Part shown: positions 27,415-35,274 of the stretch, piece by piece
Layout: each line of letters begins with the position of its first letter
Numbering within the stretch: position 1 is the stretch's first letter
Assembly (NCBI GenBank): GCA_963801195.1
Contig: CAWDDX010000007.1
Span: 992,001-1,056,000, forward strand
From: SZUA-36 sp963801195
GTDB taxonomy: Bacteria; Pseudomonadota; Gammaproteobacteria; Xanthomonadales; SZUA-36
Reading direction: 5' to 3'
DNA: 64,000 bases
The notes under the pieces: model-generated
Database searches by the model: none
What the model was told of the DNA's origin: nothing
Seen by the model: the letters and a program-made list of their open reading frames with translations, nothing else
Made by a program: the position numbers and the translations under genes

Positions 27415-27574
27415 ATTAAGGAACCTCTGATTAATTCTGAGGTTCCCGCGACACATGGATGTGTCGCCAAATCAGCGGCGCCAAGCCGTTGATTTGTAAG
27501 GCAGTCGAAAATGACACTTTTCGGCTACCGCGCTCTGATAATGCCAGGATGGCATTAATCAGAGCTTCCTTAAT
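27415..27574. repeat. 160-bp inverted-repeat element (MITE-like)
   Basis: Terminal inverted repeats of 21 bp match at 20 positions (attaaggaacctctgattaa at the left; complement of attaaggaagctctgattaa at the right). It contains perfect hairpins GCGACACAT-gg-ATGTGTCGC type (about 27448-27467) and AATGCC-aggat-GGCATT. It ends just before the SD of the SDR gene, so it may form part of that gene's leader or promoter. Confidence 0.7.
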
Positions 27575-27601
27575 TTGTAAAGATGATGGAGGACTCATGT
27601 A

Positions 27602-28261
27602 ATGAATAAAGTCTTGATAACCGGCGCCAATCGCGGTATTGGACTCGAGTTATGCAGACAGTTGCATGGCCGTGGCGATAAAGTTGTGGCGGTTTGCCGT
27701 ACGGCCAGCAGTGAATTGAAGTCATTGAACCTGCATGTCATCGAAGGCATTGATGTCACTGAAGATGAATCGCTTTCCATGCTTCGTGAACAACCGGGCC
27801 TGGAGAAACTGGACTGGCTCATCAACAATGCCGGTGTCCTGTCTGTTGAAAACCTCGATCAGCTCGATTTCGAAGCCATGGAACGGCAGTTTCGTGTCAA
27901 TGCGCTGGGTCCTTTACGGGTCACCTCGACCCTGTTGCCGCACCTGAGTGCGGGTTCAAAAATCGGCATCATTACCAGCCGCATGGGTTCGATCGGTGAT
28001 AACACGTCGGGTGGCTATTACGGTTACCGGGTCTCCAAGGCTGCGGTTAACATGGTGGGTGTGAACCTGGCGCGTGACTTACAAGACCGGGATATCGCGG
28101 TCGCATTGCTGCATCCCGGCATGGTGGCCACCGACATGAGCGGTGGCCGGGGAGTTCCGCCCGAACAGTCCGCACGTGGCCTGATTCAACGCATGGACGC
28201 ACTGAATATGAGCCAGACCGGTCGATTCTGGCACGCTGAAGGCAAAGAATTGCCCTGGTAA
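27602..28261 (+). CDS. Short-chain dehydrogenase/reductase (CsgA/C-factor-like)
   Basis: 219 residues, classical SDR: cofactor motif TGANRGIG (about 7-14), NNAG (about 75-78), and catalytic YGYRVSK (Tyr and Lys of YxxxK, about 140-146). NAD(P)-dependent; the substrate is unknown. The C-factor-like subgroup matches by length and by the TGANRGIGLEL start. GGAGG lies 9 nt before the ATG. The upstream region is occupied by inverted-repeat elements; a GC-rich hairpin follows at 28419. Confidence 0.9.
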   Translation: MNKVLITGANRGIGLELCRQLHGRGDKVVAVCRTASSELKSLNLHVIEGIDVTEDESLSMLREQPGLEKLDWLINNAGVLSVENLDQLDFEAMERQFRVNALGPLRVTSTLLPHLSAGSKIGIITSRMGSIGDNTSGGYYGYRVSKAAVNMVGVNLARDLQDRDIAVALLHPGMVATDMSGGRGVPPEQSARGLIQRMDALNMSQTGRFWHAEGKELPW

Positions 28262-28609
28262 TTATTTAACGGCTTGACCATTCGTCAGTCAAATGGATCT
28301 GACCCGGACATTGCACCAGTCGGACTTGGCTCTCTTTTCCAGCCACTTAATCGATTTCTGAACCTGAAGTTTTCGGCTTGCGTTTAAAAGTACAGTTTGT
28401 ACCCGGGCCCGGTCCTATCCCTGCCCTGACTGGTCCAGCCAGGGCAGGGTTTGGGCTTCCTGCCGTGTCTATCAAACTTCCAATGAACGTATGGCTGTAC
28501 TAGTCACCTATCTGAAACACCACAATGAGCATCGAGAGCATGGTAGTTTGAACCTGCAACCACCAATTACCCGGATACCTGGTGTAAACAACGTTGCTGG
28601 AATTCACAG
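28262..28609. other. Intergenic region after the SDR gene
   Basis: About 350 bp between convergent genes. The one clear structure is a hairpin at 28419-28449 (CCCTGCCCTGACT with AGCCAGGGCAGGG, 12 of 13 pairs) followed by TTTGGG, possibly a weak terminator. No gene is supported. Confidence 0.45.
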
Positions 28610-29851
28610 CTAGGCAATCTGCTTTTCCTGGATCGCACCGACCCGCTGCAACGCCTCTGAAAGTTGTTTCCAGCGTTGTTCGGTTGTGCCGGTAAACCCG
28701 ATCGACAGGCGCACCAGTCCCGGTGAGATATGAGCGGCGGTTTTATCCTCGTCGGTCAACTCACTTGATGTGCTGCTGCCGGAGCAGGACATCAACGTGT
28801 CGAAATAGCCGAGACTGACCGCGACGTAACCAAAGTGGTACTTGTTCTGCAGCAGGTCCAGCAGTTCATTGGCGTTTTCAACAGTGCCCATATCCATGGT
28901 CAGGACACCGCCGTAACCGTATTCCGGGCTATGCAGTTTGCTCATCAGCGCGTGGTCCGGATGGTGCGGCAGACCCGGGTGGCCAACTTTTACCCCCATG
29001 TCATGCAACCGTTCGGCAAACAACTGTGTACGCCGGCTGTGTTCTGCCATTCGCAATGGCAGGTGTGGTATACGCAGGTTGATGTTGAAAGCAACCTGTG
29101 GATCCATGGTCGGACCCAGAATCATCAACATGCCGGTATGCAAATCCATTAACTGGTGAATAAAGTCCTCATCGGCGCAAACGGCGCCGGCAATGTGGTC
29201 GGACGCGCCGTTGATAAACTTGGTCAAGCTGTGCACCACGATGTCCGCGCCCAATTTTATCGGGCTCAGAATCAGCGGACTGAAGGTGTTGTCCACGACC
29301 AGCTTGATGCCATGACGTCGCGCGATCGCGCTCAAACGCGGAATGTCCGCAATTCGCAAGGTAGGGTTGGACATGCTCTCGGTGAAAAGCACGCGTGTTC
29401 GCGGCGTGATCGCCGCCTCCACTGCATCGAGATCCGTGATATCGACCAGCGTGGTTGTAATACCCGTCTTGTCCGGCAGCAGGTCATGCATCAAGGCATA
29501 AGTGCCGCCATAGATGGCGTTTGAGGATACGATATGATCGCCGGCGTCACACAGTTGCATCAGCGTAGCTGAGATGGCCGACATGCCGCTGGCAGTGCAA
29601 TAGGCCGCCTCAGTTCCTTCCAGCGCGGCTAATTGTTTGCCAAGGTTGTAAACCGTTGGATTGAAATGCCGTCCATACAGATAACAACCGCCATGATCAG
29701 GGCTTTTTTTGCCGCCGAAAATTTCCGGCATGGTGTTCGAATGCATCACCGTGAAAGTCGTGCTGGCTTCCACGGACATGTTGACGCCGCCGTGTTCACC
29801 GAATTCGTGGCGTGTTTTGGCAAGTGTCTCTACGGGATTGTGATTTTTCAT
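28610..29851 (-). CDS. PLP-dependent Cys/Met metabolism enzyme (methionine gamma-lyase-like)
   Basis: 413 residues of the trans-sulfuration family. The PLP lysine is in VHSLTKFINGASD (about 221), with YGRHFNPT (about 59) and SNPTLRIADI (about 161) as further signatures. The family splits or makes C-S bonds at the gamma position. The catalytic-loop Cys of typical methionine gamma-lyases is replaced by Gly (AIYGGTYAL, about 115), so cystathionine or another thioether may be the substrate. It is divergent from an Lrp/AsnC regulator, the same design as tpl/lrp, which favours a catabolic role. Confidence 0.85.
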   Translation of the reverse strand: MKNHNPVETLAKTRHEFGEHGGVNMSVEASTTFTVMHSNTMPEIFGGKKSPDHGGCYLYGRHFNPTVYNLGKQLAALEGTEAAYCTASGMSAISATLMQLCDAGDHIVSSNAIYGGTYALMHDLLPDKTGITTTLVDITDLDAVEAAITPRTRVLFTESMSNPTLRIADIPRLSAIARRHGIKLVVDNTFSPLILSPIKLGADIVVHSLTKFINGASDHIAGAVCADEDFIHQLMDLHTGMLMILGPTMDPQVAFNINLRIPHLPLRMAEHSRRTQLFAERLHDMGVKVGHPGLPHHPDHALMSKLHSPEYGYGGVLTMDMGTVENANELLDLLQNKYHFGYVAVSLGYFDTLMSCSGSSTSSELTDEDKTAAHISPGLVRLSIGFTGTTEQRWKQLSEALQRVGAIQEKQIA

Positions 29852-29937
29852 CTGACTAACGCCGCTGGCGCCTCCTTGACGAAGATATGGTCACATACAG
29901 TCTTCGATCTGATTATATTGACGATTTGTGTGTGTAA

Positions 29938-29967
29938 TATTCTAGTATATGATCTAATTATAGAATA
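29938..29967. promoter_or_regulatory. Inverted repeat in divergent region, candidate Lrp operator
   Basis: TATTCTA (29938-29944) and TAGAATA (29961-29967) form a perfect 7-bp inverted repeat in a very AT-rich 160-bp gap between the PLP lyase and its divergent Lrp/AsnC regulator. Confidence 0.35.
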
Positions 29968-30014
29968 AAGTTTATGTCGTAATTAATACACCGAATTAAA
30001 TACGGAATAAGACA

Positions 30015-30509
30015 ATGAAAAAGACGCTGGATCGAATCGACTACGAAATATTGGCCCTGTTACAAAATAATGCACGCATTTCAAACAAGGACATTGCCCG
30101 GAGAGTCGGCCTGGCGGCCTCAACCTGCCTGGTGCGTATCCGTTTGTTGCAAACCAGCGGTGTTATAAAGGGCTTCCATGCGGACATCGCGCCGGCGAGC
30201 CTAGGGGTTGGTATCCAGGCCATGATCGCGGTCAGGCTGATACGTCATTTCAAGGCGGATGTCGATGCCTTCCGACAGCATGCGCTCAGTTTGTCCGAAG
30301 TCGTGCAGTTGTATCACGTCGCTGGTCCGATCGATTTCCTGATTCACGTCTGGGCGCGGGATTCCGACCATTTGCGTGACCTCGCGATGACCGCGTTCAC
30401 CTCGCGTAAAGAGGTCTCACACATTGAAACCGAGTTGATATTCGAGCACATACGCAGTTCAGAACTGCCGTCGTTTACGCCGGTGGGAACGAAATCAAAG
30501 TCCCGCTAG
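30015..30509 (+). CDS. Lrp/AsnC family transcriptional regulator
   Basis: 164 residues: winged HTH starting LDRIDYEILALLQNNARIS with recognition helix ASTCLVRIRLLQ, then a RAM domain. The conserved GYHAD-type hinge is GFHADIAPASLG. It probably senses an amino acid and controls the divergent PLP lyase. The stop codon TAG (30507-30509) lies inside the terminal repeat of a family 1 element, so the last residues (KSKSR) may derive from the insertion. Confidence 0.92.
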   Translation: MKKTLDRIDYEILALLQNNARISNKDIARRVGLAASTCLVRIRLLQTSGVIKGFHADIAPASLGVGIQAMIAVRLIRHFKADVDAFRQHALSLSEVVQLYHVAGPIDFLIHVWARDSDHLRDLAMTAFTSRKEVSHIETELIFEHIRSSELPSFTPVGTKSKSR

Positions 30510-30720
30510 GAGTCTGTCGGGTTTAGCCGATCGTAGCGAGGGCAAGCCGATTTGAGTCAGATTTTTCGGTCTTTTGAGGCGAATAGCACAGCTATTTAAC
30601 GAGAAAGAGTGGGGAATCTGGCCAAACTCGGGTTTTTCGCACGACCACATGGATGTGGGAGGTAGGGTAACGCATGGAGCAGTTGCCGAGTAGATCATGT
30701 TAAATCCGACAGGCTCCTAG
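30506..30720. repeat. Interspersed inverted-repeat element, family 1, copy 2 (MITE-like)
   Basis: 215 bp, same orientation as copy 1 and closely similar, but lacking an internal stretch of about 46 bp present at 19108-19153. Terminal repeats are ctaggagtctgtcgggttta and the complement of ctaggagcctgtcggattta. Compared with copy 1 the fifth base pair of the terminal repeat is swapped (C/G to G/C) on both ends, keeping the pairing. CTAG flanks both copies on both sides. Confidence 0.85.
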
Positions 30721-31324
30721 GCCGCGTTACCCCTCTGGTAACTGGTTCACCGCTTTGAGTGTTGGCTTACCGGTCAATCGCACGCAGGGTATCAAATTTG
30801 CCTGGGTAAGGGGTCGTACGCAAAAACCAACCGGAGCAGATATCGATAGCCTGGTCGTGGGCTAAACCGTTATGTTCCGACGTCGATCCCCGGCATTATC
30901 TTCCCTGGGTGTTTGCTCCAAGCCATAATGCCTGACGTGAATTTTTCCTGATGCATTTTTTAAATGCATGGTTTATACTCTTATTAGCAACGATGAGAAC
31001 ACATACTCATCATTGTTGTTTTAAGGGGGGAATCCATTCAATCAAGAATTGGTTTATCGGGTTCCGAAAAACCGCACGGACTTTGCCCCCTCAAGAATGA
31101 TAAATGGAATAAGTAGTTAACCGGCATGGGGTCGGGTTAGCTCATCACCAACGATTGGTGAGGTTTGAGGGTTTAAGGACCTGAGAATTTTCAGACATGG
31201 AAAAGTGGCTTACGGTTTCTCCGTAACCATCGAGTCTCCCTTAGGTGGTTTTTGGTATGCCTTGAAAGGTTATCCAAGATCATATACGGGTCCGAATAAT
31301 GGGCCTGTATTGAGGAGAATAAAA
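30721..31324. other. Gene-free, hairpin-rich region upstream of the small membrane-protein gene
   Basis: About 600 bp with no supportable gene but several stems: ATGCATT/AATGCAT near 30952-30971, GATGAG/CTCATC near 30992-31012, and TCACCAA-cga-TTGGTGA near 31145-31161. Together they suggest a long structured leader or an untranslated RNA preceding the gene at 31325. No rRNA, tRNA or known riboswitch consensus was recognised. Confidence 0.4.
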
Positions 31325-31573
31325 ATGCTTGCATTGGTTTCAATTTTTTTAGCCACACTGATAATGTCCGCTACAGTCATTTGGTTGTATCGCAAGGTAT
31401 CTGCCTGGCACGGTTTCTCGACAACACTGGTTGGACGTAGCAGGCCGGCAACTAAAATGAAAATCGGCTTACAGCAAGGTTTCATTTCACTGGTTCCGAA
31501 ATCAAGGAAGCAGGCAAAAAATGTATATCTGCGCAGTCCGAGGGGCGGTGTAAAGACACCTTGGGGCTGGTAG
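31325..31573 (+). CDS. Small membrane protein with basic C-terminal tail
   Basis: 82 residues. ATG at 31325 has AGGAG 7 nt upstream, much better than a frame from 31205 without SD. Residues 1-20 form one hydrophobic helix (MLALVSIFLATLIMSATVIW). The rest is strongly basic with KMKIGLQQGFISLVP and ends GGVKTPWGW. The gene has its own strong terminator and precedes the 23-bp repeat array. I do not recognise the family. The Gly/Trp-rich end and basic tail hint at membrane or nucleic-acid contact, but that is only a guess. Confidence 0.65.
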   Translation: MLALVSIFLATLIMSATVIWLYRKVSAWHGFSTTLVGRSRPATKMKIGLQQGFISLVPKSRKQAKNVYLRSPRGGVKTPWGW

Positions 31574-31615
31574 CGTGCAAATGGGTTAGTTTTTCTTTCT
31601 GAAACTCGAGCAAAG

Positions 31616-31666
31616 TGCGTTATTCCGGACGGGTGATTCCGTCCGTCCGGAATAGCGCATTTTTTT
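31616..31666 (+). terminator. Rho-independent terminator of the small membrane-protein gene
   Basis: 17-bp stem (TGCGTTATTCCGGACGG with CCGTCCGGAATAGCGCA, one G-T pair), 10-nt loop, then seven T. It separates the small gene from the repeat array. Confidence 0.93.
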
Positions 31667-31750
31667 GTCCGTAGTTTTTGCCCTGCTCACCGGTTATTGT
31701 TGCTGCAGTGTATTTTTGGTAATTCGCAAATCAGCACCCTCTGATGATAT

Positions 31751-32487
31751 GGCAGATTGTCTATAGCCAGATTGGCAGATTGTCTATAGCCAGATTGGCA
31801 GATTGTCTATAGCCACATAAGGATTGGCAGATTGTCTATAGCCGGATTGGCAGATCGTCTATAGCCGGATTGGCAGATCGTCTATAGCCGGACTGGCAGA
31901 TTGTCTATAGCCGGTTTGGCAGATTGTCTATAGCCAATTTGGCAGATCGTCTATAGCCAAAATGGCAGGGTGTCTATAGCCAGGTTGGCAGATTGTCTAT
32001 AGCCAATTTGGCAGATTGTCTATAGCCAGGTTGGCAGATCGTCTATAGCCGGATTGGCAGATTGTCTATAGCCAATTTGGCAGATCGTCTATAGCCAAAA
32101 TGGCAGGGTGTCTATAGCCAGGTTGGCAGATCGTCTATAGCCAGATTGGCAGATTGTCTATAGCCAATTTGGCAGATCGTCTATAGCCAGATTGGCAGAT
32201 TGTCTATAGCCAGATTGGCAGATTGTCTATAGCCAGATTGGCAGATTGTCTATAGCCAGGTTGGCAGATCGTCTATAGCCGGATTGGCAGATTGTCTATA
32301 GCCGGATTGGCAGTTTGTCTATAGCCAGGTTGGCAGATCGTCTATAGCCAGATTGGCAGATTGTCTATAGCCAGATTGGCAGATGGTCTATAGCCAGATT
32401 GGCAGATTGTCTATAGCCAATTTGGCAGATTGTCTATAGCCAATTTGGCAGATCGTCTATAGCCAAAATGGCAGGGTGTCTATAGCC
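31751..32487. repeat. Tandem array of 32 units of 23 bp
   Basis: Unit: NNNTTGGCAGATYGTCTATAGCC-like. All 32 units keep GGCAG..GTCTATAGCC; variation is confined to the first three or four bases and to the three bases after GGCAG (ATT, ATC, GGG, TTT, ATG). The period is exactly 23 bp except for one 6-bp insertion before unit 4. A pair of units (AATTT..ATC then AAAAT..GGG) recurs at units 9-10, 15-16 and 31-32, showing block duplication. CTATAG puts a stop in every frame within 69 bp on both strands, so it is non-coding. There are no unique spacers, so it is not a CRISPR array. Confidence 0.97.
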
Positions 32488-32626
32488 AAATTAGTAAGGT
32501 AATGAGATATATAATTCAGGTTGATATGTTGTTACATTACTGAATTACATTTAAAGACATTTTAAAACTGGTGGCATGAATTAATCCTTGTTGTCTTTAT
32601 CGGACGTCTGAATACAGGAGAAATCA

Positions 32627-33007
32627 ATGATTGGATACACCACCCTGGGTACCAGGGATCTTCAGAAAGCGGTGGCATTTTATGATGCGCTGTTTGCAGA
32701 GTTGGGTGCAGGGCGGTTTATGCAGTCAGACCGTTTTGTCGCCTGGGCAGTCGCACCTGACCAGCCTGGATTTTCGGTTTGCCTGCCTTATGATGGCAAC
32801 GAAGCGACCGTAGGCAATGGCACCATGATTGCGCTGACCGTCAATTCATCTGAGAAAGTCGATGCGGTGTACGCCAGGGCGCTGCAATTAGGCGCTACGG
32901 ACGAAGGTCCGCCCGGTCCGCGGATGGATGGTTTTTACGCAGCCTATTTCCGTGATCTGGATGGTAATAAACTCAATGTGTTTTATGCGCACAACGTCGA
33001 CGCCTGA
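32627..33007 (+). CDS. VOC family (glyoxalase/bleomycin-resistance-like) protein
   Basis: 126 residues, single VOC domain: IGYTTLGTRDLQKAVAFYDALF at the start and GFYAAYFRDLDGNKLNVFY at the end, as in the glyoxalase-like group that ends with a metal-binding-type strand. The first metal His typical of glyoxalase I is absent (Tyr at that place), so a binding or isomerase role is possible. AGGAG precedes the ATG. It follows the 23-bp array and ends 2 nt before the convergent kinase gene. Confidence 0.85.
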   Translation: MIGYTTLGTRDLQKAVAFYDALFAELGAGRFMQSDRFVAWAVAPDQPGFSVCLPYDGNEATVGNGTMIALTVNSSEKVDAVYARALQLGATDEGPPGPRMDGFYAAYFRDLDGNKLNVFYAHNVDA

Positions 33008-33009
33008 GA

Positions 33010-33672
33010 TTATTCCGGACGATGTAGCGTCGCGGGTAATAAAGCCTCGACGCGCTCCATGACGTCCAGGCGGTCTACCATGTCATTGATGTAATCGAGC
33101 TTGTCGGTTTCCAGGACCAGCATTTCACTGGACGCGTAACTTGAGACCCACTGGTCATATAAGCTTTCCAGTCTTTTCAGGTAGGACAGCGGAATGTCGC
33201 TTTCCATGGCTCTGCCGCGATTGCGGATGCGATTGCGGAGTGTCCTCATTGAACAACGCAGGTAGATCATCAGGTCGGGTGGACGGATCGATTCGAGTAT
33301 GATCTGGTAGAAATTCCAGTATGTGTCCCAGTCCCGACCGGTGAACTTGCGCATATCATGCAAAGCCGTGGCAAATATTTCCGCGTCTTCATAGATGGTG
33401 CGGTCAAGTACCACGACACCGGAGAGTTGTTCCAACTGCCGGTGCATTCGAAATTTGTTACTCAAAAAATAAAGCTGGGAATGGAATGCCCAGCGCTTCA
33501 TATCCCTGTAAAAGTCAGGCAGATAGGGGTTTTCATCATTGGGTTCATAAAAAGGCTTGATGCCGTAGGTCCGGGTCAAGAACTCCACCAGTGATGACTT
33601 ACCCGTGCCGATGTTACCGGCTATTGCAATGGTTTTGCCGGGCAGGCGTACCTTCGGCGTGTCCCGACTCAT
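33010..33672 (-). CDS. Deoxynucleoside kinase
   Basis: 220 residues. P-loop GNIGTGKS at 19-26, the catalytic DRTIYED (DR at 90-91, matching the DRS/DRT motif) and the arginine-rich lid RIRNRGR (about 147-153) identify the dAK/dGK/dCK family. It phosphorylates deoxynucleosides with ATP for salvage. It overlaps the upstream PLP decarboxylase by 4 nt (ATGA), so they are translationally coupled, which is not a known functional partnership. Confidence 0.92.
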   Translation of the reverse strand: MSRDTPKVRLPGKTIAIAGNIGTGKSSLVEFLTRTYGIKPFYEPNDENPYLPDFYRDMKRWAFHSQLYFLSNKFRMHRQLEQLSGVVVLDRTIYEDAEIFATALHDMRKFTGRDWDTYWNFYQIILESIRPPDLMIYLRCSMRTLRNRIRNRGRAMESDIPLSYLKRLESLYDQWVSSYASSEMLVLETDKLDYINDMVDRLDVMERVEALLPATLHRPE

Positions 33673-35108
33673 AACAGGCGCTGACCCAACTCAACAACGA
33701 CGGAAGCGAATTCCTCGACATCCTCTTTACGTGTTCGCCAGTTTGAAAATGCCGGTCTGAATATCGTTCGTTTCCCTATCCTTGAAGTACCCGCCAGGAA
33801 TCGGCCGTCTTCGATGATGGTATCCCCCAAACGCTGGTTCAATTCGTCTAGCTGTTGCTCGCTGAGCCCGCCCGGATTGAAACGAAAGGCGACGATATTC
33901 AGGGGTACTTTGGCCATCAGTTCCAGCGTGTCATGCAAACGGACCTGCCCGGCAAAGTGCTGGGCGATGTCGAGGCAATGTTCGACGATACTGCGGTGTC
34001 CCTGGCGGCCATAAGCTTTCAAAGTCGCCCAGACGGCAAAGCTCCTGGCGCGTCGGGAACTTTCCGGGCCGATAGCGCCCATGGTCGGTCGCGGGTTGTC
34101 CGGTGCTGGCAAATAATCGGCCGAATAGCGGAATGCACGTGTCATCAGGCCGTGATCCCTGACAAACGCATAACCCGAGTCAAACGGCACGTTCAGCCAT
34201 TTGTGACCGTCAACGGTGATGGAATCAGCCCGTTCAACGCCATCGGCGAAGTGGGCCGTCCTGGGTGAAACACGTGCAAACAGCCCAAATGCGCCGTCGA
34301 CATGTACCCAGCAGTTGTGTCGTCTTGCCAGGTCGATGATGTCATTGACCGGATCGAACTCACCGCTGTTCACTTCCCCGGCATTTATAATGACCAGGAC
34401 CGGTTGACCGTTCAGGTCTTCGAGTGCGCACCGCATGGCGTCAATGTCCAGACGGCCAAAATCGTCACGGCAAAACTGTTGCACATTTGCCCTGCCAACA
34501 CCCAGCAAAGCCAGGACCTTGAGCGAACTGGCGTGAATGAAACCGGAGGTTAAAACCGGCATCTGCGGTTTTCCAGACATGCCTTCTTCGGAAATATCGA
34601 AACCGTGTTGTTCACCCCACCACTGACGAGCAGAAGCCATACCCACGAAGTTGGCCATGGTGGCGCCAGTTACCATGATGCCCGACATGGATGCGGGCAG
34701 ACCGAAGAGTTCCTTCAGCCAGTCCAGGGCCTGAAGCTCCATTTGCACGCCCACGGGTGAGACGACCCAAGTATAGGTTACTGTCTCATACGCGGTTGCA
34801 AGCACGTCGGCCGCCATGGCCGCTGGCGTATTGCCGCCAATAATAAAATGGAAGCATTTTGGGCCGCCGGTGTTGGCCGCCGCGAGTTCGTTCAACTGTA
34901 ACAGCTTTTCGATGCTTTCACGGGCACCGCAACCGGTATCCGGCAATGGCTCTTTGAGCACTTGCAAAGCGGCCTCGGCTCCCCGGGTCAGGGCGGGGCG
35001 CTCATCCATACCTCGAATCACCTCGGCAAAGGCTGTTTGTAATTGGCCGATCAGGTTGTCGATCTCGCTCCGGAACTGCTCGCCGATCAGGTTCCGGTCT
35101 ATATCCAC
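33669..35108 (-). CDS. Group II PLP-dependent decarboxylase family protein
   Basis: 479 residues. The PLP lysine is in ITVDGHKWLNVPFDSGYAFV (about 313), with the cofactor Asp in HVDGAFG (about 280) and His in SGFIHASSLK (about 197). The family decarboxylates aromatic or acidic L-amino acids. FHFIIGGNTPAAMAAD (about 86-101) lines the substrate site. The substrate is not predictable. It is co-transcribed with a deoxynucleoside kinase and divergent from a second decarboxylase of the same superfamily. Confidence 0.9.
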   Translation of the reverse strand: MDIDRNLIGEQFRSEIDNLIGQLQTAFAEVIRGMDERPALTRGAEAALQVLKEPLPDTGCGARESIEKLLQLNELAAANTGGPKCFHFIIGGNTPAAMAADVLATAYETVTYTWVVSPVGVQMELQALDWLKELFGLPASMSGIMVTGATMANFVGMASARQWWGEQHGFDISEEGMSGKPQMPVLTSGFIHASSLKVLALLGVGRANVQQFCRDDFGRLDIDAMRCALEDLNGQPVLVIINAGEVNSGEFDPVNDIIDLARRHNCWVHVDGAFGLFARVSPRTAHFADGVERADSITVDGHKWLNVPFDSGYAFVRDHGLMTRAFRYSADYLPAPDNPRPTMGAIGPESSRRARSFAVWATLKAYGRQGHRSIVEHCLDIAQHFAGQVRLHDTLELMAKVPLNIVAFRFNPGGLSEQQLDELNQRLGDTIIEDGRFLAGTSRIGKRTIFRPAFSNWRTRKEDVEEFASVVVELGQRLL

Positions 35109-35274
35109 ACCGATTCCCGGTCCGGGTTGGCCGAATATTTACGATGGTTAATTATTTTGCAGTTTTTCTTCAACGCTTGGTTCATTATGTGACCCATAAA
35201 TTACGGTGCACTACACTGGATGATTAAGGTATGCCAAAACCAATGACAGAATCAATCTTTTAACGTTTGTATCA

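Noticed and set aside
27055..27492. ORFs of more than 130 codons on both strands in the 27-kb gap
   Set aside because: They run through inverted-repeat elements and match no protein pattern.
28610..29851. Firm call of methionine gamma-lyase
   Set aside because: The characteristic active-site Cys is Gly here, so only the family is claimed.
31751..32487. CRISPR array
   Set aside because: The 23-bp units are contiguous with no unique spacers, and no cas genes are nearby.
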